From: an uncultured Rhodobiaceae bacterium
Lineage (GTDB): Bacteria > Pseudomonadota > Alphaproteobacteria > Rhizobiales > TMED25
Direction: 5' to 3'
DNA length: 64,000 nt
Assembly: GCA_913045225.1 (NCBI GenBank)
Contig: CAJWPC010000002.1
Location: 124,001-188,000 of the forward strand
Shown here: one piece after another, positions 17,947 to 27,285 of the stretch
Numbering within the stretch: the stretch's first letter is position 1
Layout: each line of letters starts with the position of its first letter
Translations under genes and position numbers: made by a program
The notes under the pieces: model-generated
Databases searched by the model: none
The model's input: the letters and a program-made list of their open reading frames with translations, nothing else
Told to the model about the DNA's origin: nothing

Positions 17947-19729
17947 ATTCAAATATACTGCTTTTATCAGCGTGTGCCTCTATGTATGTGAATTTTTGCA
18001 TATCCCAAGCCCCTGTTGGGCATCTTTCCGCACAAAGACCACAGTGCAGGCACATATCTTCATCTTTAACCATAACTCTTCCTGTCTTTAGATTATCAGA
18101 AACCAAAATATCTTGTGACAAATTTAGAGCGGGTACAGTTAATTTTTTTCTAAGGTTTTCTTCAGTATCATTCTGTGTAAAGTTTATGCAATCAATTGGA
18201 CAAATATCCACGCAAGCGTCACATTCGATACATAGGCTTTCAGAAAATACGGTTTGAATATCGCAATTTAAACATCTTTGAGCTTCTTCAAAAGCTAATT
18301 TTTCATCATAACCTAGCTCAACTTCCATGTTGAGATCAGTCAGGGATAATTCTTTTTCTGCATGTGGGACTGCAAATCTATCAGAGTTTGATATATCATT
18401 TGGGTATGACCATTCATGAATACCCATTTTCTGACTTACAAGATTTGTGAGTGGGCTTGGTCTATCCTCTAAATCCTTGTTATTACAAAAATGATCTATG
18501 GATATTGCTGCTTGGTGGCCATGTGCAACAGCCCAGATAATGTTTTCGGGTCCCCAAGCGGCATCACCCCCAAAAAAAACTCTTGGTAAGGTTGATTGGA
18601 AGGTAACTTTGTTAACCTCAGGTTGATTCCATTGATTGAATTCAATACCAATATCTCTCTCAATCCATGGAAATGCATTTTCTTGACCGATTGCGAGGAG
18701 TACATCATCACACTCAAAGAAGATTGTCTCACCAGTTGGGATTAGTTTCCTTTTTCCGTCTTTATATTTTGCTTCCATTTTTTCAAAGAGCACACCTTTC
18801 AATTTTCCATTTTCATGAACAAATTCTTTAGGGGAGTGATTATCAAAAATTGGAATTCCTTCTAGCTCAGCTTCTTCGATTTCCCAGTCTGAAGCTTTCA
18901 TGTCAGCCTTAGGACTTCGGACGGTCACTTTGACATCTTTTCCTCCAAGTCTGAGTGATGTCCTACAGCAATCCATTGCAGTGTTGCCCCCACCAATAAC
19001 GACAACCTTTTTACCAATTTTATCTACATGTTTAAATGCCACACTTGTAAGCCAGTCAATCCCCACATGTATATTACTGCTGGCTTCTTCCCTACCTGGT
19101 ATATCAAGATCTTTACCTTTTGGGGCACCTGTGCCAATAAATATTGCATCATAATCTTGTTGAATTATTGACTTGAGACTTTTAACTTCTTCGTTGAATT
19201 TTTTCACAACACCAAAGTCTAAAATTCTATCCACTTCTTCATCGATAACACCTACTGGTAGCCTGAAGGATGGAATATTAGTTCTCATGAGCCCACCAGC
19301 TTTTGGATCTTTCTCATACACAGTGCAGTCATAACCAAGTGGCATTAGATCCCTCGCTACTGTCAGTGATGCTGGACCGCCACCAATTAATGCAATCTTT
19401 TTACCATTTTTTTTGCTTGGTATTTCTGGTAATAGACTGCTTACGTCAGACTTATTGTCCGCTGCCGCTCTCTTAAGTCTGCATATTGCTACTGGCTCTT
19501 CCTCTACTCTTACTCTGCGGCATGCAGGCTCGCAGGGTCTGTCACATGTTCTTCCCAGAACTCCGGGAAAGACATTTGATTCCCAGTTGATCATGTACGC
19601 TTCAGTGTATTTTCTTTGAGCGATTAACCTGATATATTCAGGCACCGGTGTATGTGCAGGGCACGCCCATTGACAATCTACAACTTTATGATAGTAATTT
19701 GGATTTTTTGTATCTGTAGGCTTCATCAT
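17936..19729 (-). CDS. GltD-like FAD/NAD(P) oxidoreductase with C-terminal 2x[4Fe-4S] ferredoxin domain
   Basis: A 597-residue flavo-iron-sulfur protein. The N-terminus has the GltD-type cluster-binding cysteines (CQWACPAHTPVPEY; TCDRPCEPACRR). FAD binding is at IALIGGGPASLTVARDL and NAD(P) binding at VVVIGGGNTAMDC. The C-terminal 80 residues carry two ferredoxin motifs (CIECDACVDICP and CLHCGLCAERCP). It is first in an operon with korA and korB. That context suggests it moves electrons between KorAB, ferredoxin clusters and NAD(P), rather than acting as the glutamate synthase small subunit; no gltB is nearby. The electron route is inferred. Confidence 0.88.
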   Translation of the reverse strand: MMKPTDTKNPNYYHKVVDCQWACPAHTPVPEYIRLIAQRKYTEAYMINWESNVFPGVLGRTCDRPCEPACRRVRVEEEPVAICRLKRAAADNKSDVSSLLPEIPSKKNGKKIALIGGGPASLTVARDLMPLGYDCTVYEKDPKAGGLMRTNIPSFRLPVGVIDEEVDRILDFGVVKKFNEEVKSLKSIIQQDYDAIFIGTGAPKGKDLDIPGREEASSNIHVGIDWLTSVAFKHVDKIGKKVVVIGGGNTAMDCCRTSLRLGGKDVKVTVRSPKADMKASDWEIEEAELEGIPIFDNHSPKEFVHENGKLKGVLFEKMEAKYKDGKRKLIPTGETIFFECDDVLLAIGQENAFPWIERDIGIEFNQWNQPEVNKVTFQSTLPRVFFGGDAAWGPENIIWAVAHGHQAAISIDHFCNNKDLEDRPSPLTNLVSQKMGIHEWSYPNDISNSDRFAVPHAEKELSLTDLNMEVELGYDEKLAFEEAQRCLNCDIQTVFSESLCIECDACVDICPIDCINFTQNDTEENLRKKLTVPALNLSQDILVSDNLKTGRVMVKDEDMCLHCGLCAERCPTGAWDMQKFTYIEAHADKSSIFEYVE

Positions 19730-19956
19730 TTTTGATTAGTATTAAACCACTTGAGATATTTTGTATACAGTAAAATTATCAATCTAACAATAAATCTGAT
19801 AAGAATATTTTCTATAATTTATATATACATAAATATTTACATATCAATAGTTAATTCAAATTAAATAAATAATTTTTTTACATAATTAATCTAAATTTCA
19901 CATGGACAATAAATACAAAAATATATATAAAAAATACTTAACAAAAGGGGGTAAGA

Positions 19957-21015
19957 ATGGACAGATTAAATGTAGGAATAATCGGCACAGGATGGTGCGG
20001 GGGTATTAGGGCTGAGGCATCCGCAAAAAATGGCTTAGTTGATCAGCTCCATATTTGTGAAATAAGAGAAGATAGATTGAAAGAGGTAGCCGATCTTACT
20101 AATCCGACCAGTGCAACCCTTGATTACAAAGACTTATTAAAAAACGACGATATTCATGCAATAATGATATCAACAACTCCAGAGAGTACACACTATCCAA
20201 TCGCAAAAGAGACTCTAGAGGCGGGTAAGCATCTATTACTCGAAAAACCAATCTCAAGAACACTCACTGAAGCGGATGAGCTAATCAGTCTTGCGGAAAA
20301 AAATAAAGTTCAATTTACAATTGGTTATTCTCAAAGATTTCGATCTAAGTATGCTTATGTTCGTGAAAAATTTATAGATGGAACACTGGGAGAGCCTGTG
20401 AGTGTTTTGATATCAAGAAATATTACAACGCAACTTTCCAAGAGAATAACAGGAAGAACAAGACTATCTCCAGCAGCAATGGAAGCTACACATGACCTTG
20501 ATTACGCACTTTGGTGTCTTGCCCCAAGAAAACCTGTTAAAGTCTATTCACAGCAAGTAGAAAAAGTTCTTATAAAAAATTCAAACTCAGCAGATTGTCA
20601 GTTCATAATGGTGACGCTCGATGATGGGACAGTTGTTACAGTTGGTGCTGGATGGGTATTACCACCAAGTTATCCCAATTACTCATCAACCAAAATGGAA
20701 TTTATTGGGTCAAAGGGCGCGATTATTCTAGATGATACACACAATGATGTAACGATAATGACCGGTGAAAGAGGAATTGAATATCCAATGTCATCGATGC
20801 CAGGTGAACCAGTCGGTCACGTGAATGCCGGTCCTATGGCTGAGGAAACAAATAATTTTATCGACGCGATCCTGTTCAATAAGCCTGTAATAGTGAAACC
20901 TAGGGAGGCAAGGGTTGTTATGGAATTATATCAGGCAGCGGACCTCTCTGCTGAAAGAGGCGAGCCAATTAATCTGCCCATCAATATAGACCCACTTGAA
21001 GCGGGGCAAGCTTAA
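19957..21015 (+). CDS. Gfo/Idh/MocA-family oxidoreductase
   Basis: A 352-residue NAD(P)-dependent dehydrogenase. It has the Rossmann start VGIIGTGWCGGIRAEA, the family motif LLEKPISRTLTEAD and the C-terminal alpha/beta substrate domain (SPAAMEATHDLDYALWCLA). Relatives oxidise inositol or other polyols, or hexose derivatives. A strong ribosome binding site (AAAGGGGG) precedes the ATG. The stop overlaps the start of a second Gfo/Idh gene by one base, so the two paralogues are probably made together and may act on successive or related substrates. Confidence 0.88.
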   Translation: MDRLNVGIIGTGWCGGIRAEASAKNGLVDQLHICEIREDRLKEVADLTNPTSATLDYKDLLKNDDIHAIMISTTPESTHYPIAKETLEAGKHLLLEKPISRTLTEADELISLAEKNKVQFTIGYSQRFRSKYAYVREKFIDGTLGEPVSVLISRNITTQLSKRITGRTRLSPAAMEATHDLDYALWCLAPRKPVKVYSQQVEKVLIKNSNSADCQFIMVTLDDGTVVTVGAGWVLPPSYPNYSSTKMEFIGSKGAIILDDTHNDVTIMTGERGIEYPMSSMPGEPVGHVNAGPMAEETNNFIDAILFNKPVIVKPREARVVMELYQAADLSAERGEPINLPINIDPLEAGQA

Positions 21016-22121
21016 TGAAAGATATTGGATTAGCAGTTATCGGTTGTGGTACAATTGGGAGAATTAGAGCTGAATTAGCCCGCGACTATCCTGGTATTAA
21101 ATGGCTTGGACTGTGTGATATCCGGAAAGAAGTAGCTGAGAAATTAGCATCCGATTGCAATGCTGATTTTTACACAACAGATTTTAATGAGCTTTTGAGT
21201 AGGAGCGAAGTTAATGCTGTTATTATTGCAACAGAAGAGAATGCACATGTTGAGCCTACGCTGAAGGCCGTAGAGATGGGGCATTCATTATTTATTGAAA
21301 AACCACTGGCCACTAACCCGCTAGACTCTAGAAAAATTATTGATGCAATTGAGAGCAACAATATAGACACCGCCATGGGGTACACAAATAGATTTAGACG
21401 CAGATTTCTTGCAGTCAAGGAGAGGCTTACAACCGGTCAAATTGGTCACGTTCATTCCGTAGTCACAAGGGCATTTATGAACAAAATGGTCCCAATTGCG
21501 ACAATAAATAAAACAAATGATCGTCAAAATCTCACGCCGATGGTTGTCTCAGGTACGCATAGCCTCGACATGTCAATGTGGTTGATGGAGGGAAAAAATC
21601 CTGTCAGCGTATACGCTAAATCAGTTGATGGTGTACTCAATCAATGGGGTACAAAAGACTCCACCTTTGGCATATTCACAATGGATGATGGGACTATTTG
21701 GAGTATGAATATTTCTTGGGCCTTACCAGAAGTTTGGCCTGGATCAGTTTATGGCTTGGAAATAGGTATTGTTGGAACCGAGGGTGTTATTGACATTGAG
21801 GATACTCATCGTGATTTAGTTTTAGCGTCGAATATTGCACAGGGTGCAGGATACACATCGAGAGAGTATTCCCCACCACAAGGTAGGCACGTTGATTTTT
21901 TAACCAGTTATCCTGCTGGTGATATTCAAGGGGGGCAATTCTGGGGTCCAATGCGAGAAGAAACTAATACATGGTACACACGCTTGTGCACAGGTCAAGA
22001 TACTCCCCACGCCACAGCTCAAGATGGGCATAGAAATCTACTTATGACTATGGCTATGGATTTATCTGCAAAAGAAGAAAAGGAAATTATCTTACCCGAA
22101 AGAATGGATGATATATTCTAG
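21015..22121 (+). CDS. Gfo/Idh/MocA-family oxidoreductase (second copy)
   Basis: A 368-residue paralogue of the preceding enzyme. The nucleotide-binding start is LAVIGCGTIGRIRAELA, FIEKPLATNPLDS is the EKP motif, and the substrate domain has MVVSGTHSLDMSMWLMEGK. Compared with its neighbour it has a longer C-terminal region with two tryptophans (GGQFWGPMREETNTWYTRL). The single-base TAATG junction implies coupled translation. The two proteins are clearly diverged, so this is an old duplication and not a recent repeat. The substrate is unknown. Confidence 0.87.
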   Translation: MKDIGLAVIGCGTIGRIRAELARDYPGIKWLGLCDIRKEVAEKLASDCNADFYTTDFNELLSRSEVNAVIIATEENAHVEPTLKAVEMGHSLFIEKPLATNPLDSRKIIDAIESNNIDTAMGYTNRFRRRFLAVKERLTTGQIGHVHSVVTRAFMNKMVPIATINKTNDRQNLTPMVVSGTHSLDMSMWLMEGKNPVSVYAKSVDGVLNQWGTKDSTFGIFTMDDGTIWSMNISWALPEVWPGSVYGLEIGIVGTEGVIDIEDTHRDLVLASNIAQGAGYTSREYSPPQGRHVDFLTSYPAGDIQGGQFWGPMREETNTWYTRLCTGQDTPHATAQDGHRNLLMTMAMDLSAKEEKEIILPERMDDIF

Positions 22122-22132
22122 TTCATAATTTT

Positions 22133-23056
22133 TCATAATATTTTTCTAATATGATCTGGGAACTTTTCGATAACATTATGGCCGGCTTCAAAGCATTTTA
22201 ATTTCATTTCGTCACGAAGTATTTCGTTTAATTCTATTATCTCTGCCCCACTCATTTTCAAATATTTCATACATTTTTCATCCTCATTGATTGCGAGCTG
22301 TCTTTGGTAAACAGTTGCTCTCTTTATGAGAGTAATAAGGTTATCCTGGAATGGCTTATCCCAACTATAGTATTTCTTTTTATTGCATAATAAAATTGAG
22401 GTTCCGTATAGATGAGACGATAAGGTAATATATTTATGGTATTCCTCAATACCGTAATTAATGATATTTGTGAGTGGATTTTCTTGTGTATCTATTTCGT
22501 TTTGAATGATTGCATTCTTTAGGTTCTTAACATCAACAAATTTAGTTGCGAAGCCAAGCGACTCGAATGCCATTTTGTGCATGCTATTTTTGGCAATCCG
22601 TATTGTCAGATTTTTGCAATCATCTATGGACTTAATATTTTTTTTATTTGAAGATAAGTGGCGAATCCCGTTATCCCACCATCCAATTACTTTATAGCCT
22701 GTATTGAGTTCAACTTTGTTTGATAAGTATTCGCCTATTTCCCCATCAAGCAAATTGTAAACCATTTCTCTGCTTGATATTTGAAATGGGATTTCAAATA
22801 TATTTAGCTCATTTACTCTCCCTGTAAGATAGCTTGAAAAAAAATAGCAACAATCTATCTGACCATCTTCAACAAGGTGAAGCAGGTCTATGGCATTGTA
22901 GCCTAAATCTCCAACATCTGAGACAAATTTGAAATCAACATCGTCACCATAGAGCATTTTAAACTCATTTCTTAGAAAATGAATACTTTGCGCTTGAACC
23001 GACTTTTCAGGATGATATCCAGCCCAATATATACTATTCTTTGCCAATATGCTCAC
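22133..23056 (-). CDS. TRAP-type (DctP-like) solute-binding protein without signal peptide
   Basis: A 307-residue protein with the DctP fold. The hallmarks are GWWDNGIRHLSSNKKNIKS, the KNLTIRIAKNSMHKMAFESLG arginine-containing ligand region and IDTQENPLTNI. DctP proteins normally have a signal peptide and feed organic acids to a DctQM permease. Here the GTG start is only three codons after an in-frame TAA, so no N-terminal export signal can be encoded. No TRAP permease gene is in the window. It may be a cytoplasmic sensor or binding protein, or a decaying gene, though the reading frame is intact over its full length. Confidence 0.75.
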   Translation of the reverse strand: MSILAKNSIYWAGYHPEKSVQAQSIHFLRNEFKMLYGDDVDFKFVSDVGDLGYNAIDLLHLVEDGQIDCCYFFSSYLTGRVNELNIFEIPFQISSREMVYNLLDGEIGEYLSNKVELNTGYKVIGWWDNGIRHLSSNKKNIKSIDDCKNLTIRIAKNSMHKMAFESLGFATKFVDVKNLKNAIIQNEIDTQENPLTNIINYGIEEYHKYITLSSHLYGTSILLCNKKKYYSWDKPFQDNLITLIKRATVYQRQLAINEDEKCMKYLKMSGAEIIELNEILRDEMKLKCFEAGHNVIEKFPDHIRKIL

Positions 23057-23062
23057 CGCAAA

Positions 23063-23950
23063 TTAATCATTGATAAGTTTTTCATATTCGTTATAAAGCA
23101 ATGAAAAGTCTATATCTGCGAGACCGCAAGATATTGCATTTTGTAATATTGACGTAGTCAGCTCGCCATAAGGGCAGCCAATTTGATTATCATTCAGTAA
23201 GTCGGTGACCATACTTAAATCCTTGTGGAGGTTAGAAACACGCGATCTAGCGTCCCATTTTTCTGATAATATATGATTTGGGAATCTCGACTGTGATATA
23301 TAGCTTCTTGCATTACCTGAATTAAACACATCAATAACTGTCTTAGGATCAATACCAAGTTTTTTGGCACCAATGACCCCTTCAACAGTCGCAAGAAATA
23401 TTGTATGCGTAACCATATTATGTATAAGCTTAAGTGCATGCCCTGATCCAATCTTACCCACATGAATTAGTCTGTTGGTAAAAGTATCTAATACGGGAGT
23501 TACTGAGTCTATAATACCTTTATCGCCACCCATCATTAATGTTAGAGTTGCATTTTCCGCACCCTGAGCTCCTCCGGTCATTCCACAATCAATATAATTT
23601 ATTTTCCGAACACTTAATTCGTTTGATAATTTTTTTGTCGCATCAGGGTTTGACGTTGTAAGGTCAATTACAATTGTGTTTTCATTAATATTATCAATCC
23701 AGTTTGAGCCAAAAAGAAAGTCTCTAATTTGTGTTGTACTTGGAACAACAAAGATAAGTACATTAGAAGATTTCAAGCCCTTTTTTGCATCATTAATAAT
23801 AAGATTTTCGCTTTTATTAAATTTACTAAGAACACTTTCATTAATCTCAAAAATAGAATTTAGATACCCAGCATTTTGTATATTTTTCGCAATTCCAAGT
23901 CCCATCTGACCTATGCCAACAACAGAAACAAATGGCGTAATATTTTTCAT
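23063..23950 (-). CDS. 3-hydroxyisobutyrate dehydrogenase-like enzyme
   Basis: A 295-residue beta-hydroxyacid dehydrogenase with NAD(P) motif VVGIGQMGLGIAKNIQ, substrate loop DCGMTGGAQGAENATLTLM, and the catalytic lysine segment GSGHALKLIHNMV. The family includes 3-hydroxyisobutyrate, tartronate semialdehyde and 2-hydroxy-3-oxopropionate reductases. Its ATG overlaps the cupin stop by four bases, and its own TAA is followed in the same frame by the DctP-like gene. It is probably the dehydrogenase step of a small acid-degradation operon. Confidence 0.87.
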   Translation of the reverse strand: MKNITPFVSVVGIGQMGLGIAKNIQNAGYLNSIFEINESVLSKFNKSENLIINDAKKGLKSSNVLIFVVPSTTQIRDFLFGSNWIDNINENTIVIDLTTSNPDATKKLSNELSVRKINYIDCGMTGGAQGAENATLTLMMGGDKGIIDSVTPVLDTFTNRLIHVGKIGSGHALKLIHNMVTHTIFLATVEGVIGAKKLGIDPKTVIDVFNSGNARSYISQSRFPNHILSEKWDARSRVSNLHKDLSMVTDLLNDNQIGCPYGELTTSILQNAISCGLADIDFSLLYNEYEKLIND

Positions 23951-24354
23951 TTTGTTACTTTATCCCCTGATGAGAGATGCTGAACAGTTTCCCCTGTCTC
24001 TGTAAAGGTTCTAGTTACATTTGTTTCACCGTATATCCAAAATATTGTGAGGGGTTCATCTCCAATATTATTAAACCTATGTGGTACATTTGCCGGTATA
24101 AAAGAGTTATCCATTGCTGTTAATTCAGTCTTAATTCCCCCGCATTCAACTTCTGCATGACCGGAAATTATTAATACTTGTTCACAGCAATTATGGCTAT
24201 GCATAGGTGCCGCTCTTCCCGTTGGAAAGGTTGTAAATCCTGACGTGAATATTGTACCCTCGGCATTATCCTTACCATAGAGTAGAGCTGTAGATACGCC
24301 ATCACCTCTATCGAAGTTTGGCCTATCCTCATATTTTATTATAGTGGCTGTCAT
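23947..24354 (-). CDS. Small cupin-domain protein
   Basis: A 135-residue single-domain cupin. The first motif contains HSHNCCEQVLIISG with the two-histidine metal-ligand pattern, and the second is FIPANVPHRFNNIG. Such proteins bind a divalent metal and act as isomerases, dioxygenases or sensors; the activity cannot be inferred. It sits between a DUF1330 gene and a hydroxyacid dehydrogenase, in an operon, with a GGGAG ribosome binding site before its ATG. Confidence 0.85.
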   Translation of the reverse strand: MTATIIKYEDRPNFDRGDGVSTALLYGKDNAEGTIFTSGFTTFPTGRAAPMHSHNCCEQVLIISGHAEVECGGIKTELTAMDNSFIPANVPHRFNNIGDEPLTIFWIYGETNVTRTFTETGETVQHLSSGDKVTK

Positions 24355-24375
24355 AATTTTCTCCCATTTTTATAT

Positions 24376-24666
24376 TTAATTACTTTCAACAAAAACAATA
24401 TCAACATCTCCTGAACCATTTCTTCTATTCGATGCGGCATTTTTATACTCTTCTGACTCAAAACAATTTATAGCAGTTTGTTTATCTGGAAATTCGGCAA
24501 TCACAAACCTTGTAAAATGATCGGTGCCCTCCATAATTTGGTAATCACCACCTCGTGTGAGAAAACGACCGCCATAGCTCTCAACTATATCTCCAGCCTT
24601 ACTTGCATATTTTTGATATGACTTATTATTAATTATTTTTGCCCTTGCTATCCAATATGTGACCAT
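24376..24666 (-). CDS. DUF1330-family protein
   Basis: A 96-residue dimeric alpha/beta-barrel (ferredoxin-like) protein with the family pattern YWIARAKIINNKSYQKYASK, RFLTRGGDYQIMEG and RFVIAEFPDKQTAINCFES. Members are common in alphaproteobacterial catabolic operons, but have no established reaction. It is the first gene of the leftward DUF1330-cupin-dehydrogenase-DctP set and is divergent from the Ldh-family gene. Confidence 0.85.
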   Translation of the reverse strand: MVTYWIARAKIINNKSYQKYASKAGDIVESYGGRFLTRGGDYQIMEGTDHFTRFVIAEFPDKQTAINCFESEEYKNAASNRRNGSGDVDIVFVESN

Positions 24667-24772
24667 TTATTTTATTCCCAATAATTCAAAATTAGAATAT
24701 CATTATATTGCTCAATAATAAAATGCTATCAAACATAATATTGCATTATTATCATTTTTTAAGGGTTTAATT

Positions 24773-25831
24773 ATGAAAGAAAATTTGAGGCGCATTAGCG
24801 AAGATCAGTTATTCAATTTTATAAAGACTGCATTAATTACAATTGGGTTACCTCAAGATAATGCAAATATTGTTGCGAAGCTGATGACGCAAGCCGATCT
24901 TATTGGAAGCGATGCACACGGTGTCTTTAGATTGCCCCAATACACAAAAAGACTCTTGGCAGGTGGAATAAATAAAACACCAAATATCCGAATTGAGCGT
25001 GAAAAGAATTCAATGGCAGTTTTGAATGGTGACAATGCTATGGGTCATCTCGTGATGGAGCATGCTGCAAACCTGGCTGTCAAAAAAGCAAAAGAGAACG
25101 GCGTTGCTTGGGTTGGGGCAAATTCATCAAATCACGCTGGGCCGGCATCATTGTATGCACGAATTCCTCTAGAACATAATATGATTGGCATTTATGTTGC
25201 GGTGGGTAGTGGAAACCATGTGCCGCCATGGGGTGGAACAGACCTACTTCTATCAACAAATCCTATCGCAATTACAGTTCCAAGCTGGAATGAGCCTCCA
25301 ATTGTATTAGATATGGCAACTACAGTCGCGGCTTACGGGAAGGTCAAAGAAAAGCTACAAAGAAATGAAGAAATGCCTGTGGGGTGGATGATTGATGGGG
25401 AAGGCAAGCCACTAACTGACCCAAAAAAATCCAGTGAAGGCTATTTGCTTCCAATTGGTGAAGCAAAGGGTTACGGCCTTGCTCTGATGTTTGGTATTCT
25501 TGCAGGTACATTGAATGGTGCATCATTTGGTAAAGCGGTGGTAGATTTTAATGCTGATGCATCCAGTTTTACAAATACAGGTCATTTCATAATTGCAGTT
25601 GACATCGCCTCTTTCACAGAAGTTGAAGGTTTCAAAAAAAATATTGATCAAGTATGGACTGAGATGAAGGGATCAAAATTAATGCCTGGTTTCAATGAAA
25701 TAAGACTGCCTGGTGAACGATCTCATCAGATTTATCTTGATAGAACAAAAAATGGTATTCCTATACATGAGAATTTAAAAAATGTCTTGGATGCATTATC
25801 CGAGCAATTAAATATTAATAAAATATACTGA
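24773..25831 (+). CDS. Malate/L-lactate-type (Ldh family, YiaK/AllD-like) dehydrogenase
   Basis: A 352-residue NAD(P)-dependent 2-hydroxyacid or ureidoglycolate-type dehydrogenase of the Ldh/AllD/YiaK family, distinct from classic LDH. Family blocks are QADLIGSDAHGVFRLPQY, the catalytic-histidine segment GANSSNHAGPASLYA, LLSTNPIAITVP and KGYGLALMFGILAGTLNGA. Length is normal. The flavin reductase gene follows after 11 bases. It is divergent from the DUF1330-cupin operon. Possible substrates are 2-oxo/hydroxy acids such as sulfolactate, malate or sugar acids. Confidence 0.9.
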   Translation: MKENLRRISEDQLFNFIKTALITIGLPQDNANIVAKLMTQADLIGSDAHGVFRLPQYTKRLLAGGINKTPNIRIEREKNSMAVLNGDNAMGHLVMEHAANLAVKKAKENGVAWVGANSSNHAGPASLYARIPLEHNMIGIYVAVGSGNHVPPWGGTDLLLSTNPIAITVPSWNEPPIVLDMATTVAAYGKVKEKLQRNEEMPVGWMIDGEGKPLTDPKKSSEGYLLPIGEAKGYGLALMFGILAGTLNGASFGKAVVDFNADASSFTNTGHFIIAVDIASFTEVEGFKKNIDQVWTEMKGSKLMPGFNEIRLPGERSHQIYLDRTKNGIPIHENLKNVLDALSEQLNINKIY

Positions 25832-25842
25832 AATTTAAAAGC

Positions 25843-26310
25843 ATGGAAAATACAAATGATCTAAGGAAAGCTATGGGTTGCTTCGCAACAGGTGTAGCGA
25901 TTATTACGACCTCAGATGAGCAATTTGAACCTATTGGTGTTACAATTAATTCATTTACTTCATTATCTCTTGAGCCACCACTTATTATGTGGGGACTCTC
26001 CAAAAAAGCCCCAAGCCTTGATGCCTTTAAATACAGAAGGTTATTTGAAGTGAATATACTCTCGAGTGAACAAGAAGAATTATTAAAGATATTTTCGACC
26101 CCATCGGAAAATAAATTTTTAAATGTTCGATGGGATATGAGTGAGAAGAAACTACCAAAAATTAGAGGGTGTATCGCAAACTTCGAGTGCGTTGTACATT
26201 CAATTTTTCCAGGAGGGGATCATGAAATTTTTGTTGGTAATGTAATTGACTACTCCCATACAGATTTGAAACCACTTGTACTGTCAAAGGGAAAGGTAAT
26301 CAGCAACTAA
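25843..26310 (+). CDS. Flavin reductase-like FMN-binding protein
   Basis: A 155-residue protein of the flavin reductase (HpaC/NADH:FMN oxidoreductase) family. It begins RKAMGCFATGVAIITTSDE, has the FMN-binding VTINSFTSLSLEPPLIMWGL, and ends with the HEIFVGNVIDY segment. Such proteins supply reduced flavin to two-component monooxygenases. No partner monooxygenase is adjacent; the only flavin monooxygenase in the window lies far away at the right edge. It ends four bases from the convergent dehydrogenase gene. Confidence 0.85.
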   Translation: MENTNDLRKAMGCFATGVAIITTSDEQFEPIGVTINSFTSLSLEPPLIMWGLSKKAPSLDAFKYRRLFEVNILSSEQEELLKIFSTPSENKFLNVRWDMSEKKLPKIRGCIANFECVVHSIFPGGDHEIFVGNVIDYSHTDLKPLVLSKGKVISN

Positions 26311-26314
26311 TACT

Positions 26315-27277
26315 CTAAGCCTTAATTGGATATACAGGCTCTTCGCCATTTAGTACTCTTGCAACATCTGAAGCAGCTTTTGTCTGTAGTTCTTCGAGCG
26401 CTTCTACTGAGTAAAAGGCCGTATGCGGCGCAAGTATCACATTATCCCTTCCTATGAGTGGAGAATTTTCTGGCAAGGGCTCAGTCTCTACAACGTCCAA
26501 ACCAGCTCCACCAATTTCATTCTTATCGAGGGCTTCTATCAAATCTTTCTCATTGATAAGTGGGCCACGCGCTGTATTCACAATAATTGCAGTATCTTTC
26601 ATTTTTTTGAATGCGTCTTTATTTACCAAACCCTTTGTCTCTGGGAGTAAGGGGGCATGTACAGAAATGAAGTCTGATCTTTCATATAATTCATCCATGC
26701 TAACGCTTTCGACTCCATACTTTTCAAATAGTTCTTTTGGTGCGTATGGGTCAGAGGCAATCACATTAAAGCCAAATGCCTGAGCCTTAGGTGTCATAAG
26801 TCTGGGAATATTTCCAAATCCAATAAGACCCACAGTTTTACCTCTTAACCTGTACATTGGGACAACGGCTGGCATCTCCCATCTGCCGGATTGAACAAGT
26901 TTGTTTGATTGTGGTATTTTTCTTGCCATTGATATAATCATAGCCATTGCTTGGTCTGATACTTCATCAAGGCAGTAATCTGGAACATAATTAACAGATA
27001 TCCCTAACTCACCAGCAACTTTTAGATCTATATTATCAACACCAATTCCAAACCGACCTATCGCCTTACAATTTTTTAGGCTTCTTAGTATGTTTTCATT
27101 TAGCTTAGCATAAGTAACTAGGATTGCATCTGCATTCTCAGCAGCTTTAATTATATCTTCCTCAGAACTGCTGGGGGCCTGAACGACCTCAGCATTAGCG
27201 TCTTCCAGCGCCTTTTTTGCTGGATCTAGTGAAGGAAATGGGCTATCAGTTACAACTACAAGTGGACCATTATTCAT
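26315..27277 (-). CDS. D-2-hydroxyacid dehydrogenase (CtBP-like)
   Basis: A 320-residue enzyme of the D-2-hydroxyacid dehydrogenase family, closest in form to the bacterial C-terminal-binding-protein type. It shows RFGIGVDNIDLKVA, LRGKTVGLIGFGNIPR as the NAD-binding site, VNTARGPLINEKDL (catalytic Arg), the Glu in DVVETEP and the His in LAPHTAFYS. It is the last gene of a four-gene leftward operon. The substrate is unknown. Confidence 0.88.
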   Translation of the reverse strand: MNNGPLVVVTDSPFPSLDPAKKALEDANAEVVQAPSSSEEDIIKAAENADAILVTYAKLNENILRSLKNCKAIGRFGIGVDNIDLKVAGELGISVNYVPDYCLDEVSDQAMAMIISMARKIPQSNKLVQSGRWEMPAVVPMYRLRGKTVGLIGFGNIPRLMTPKAQAFGFNVIASDPYAPKELFEKYGVESVSMDELYERSDFISVHAPLLPETKGLVNKDAFKKMKDTAIIVNTARGPLINEKDLIEALDKNEIGGAGLDVVETEPLPENSPLIGRDNVILAPHTAFYSVEALEELQTKAASDVARVLNGEEPVYPIKA

Positions 27278-27285
27278 TTAAATAC

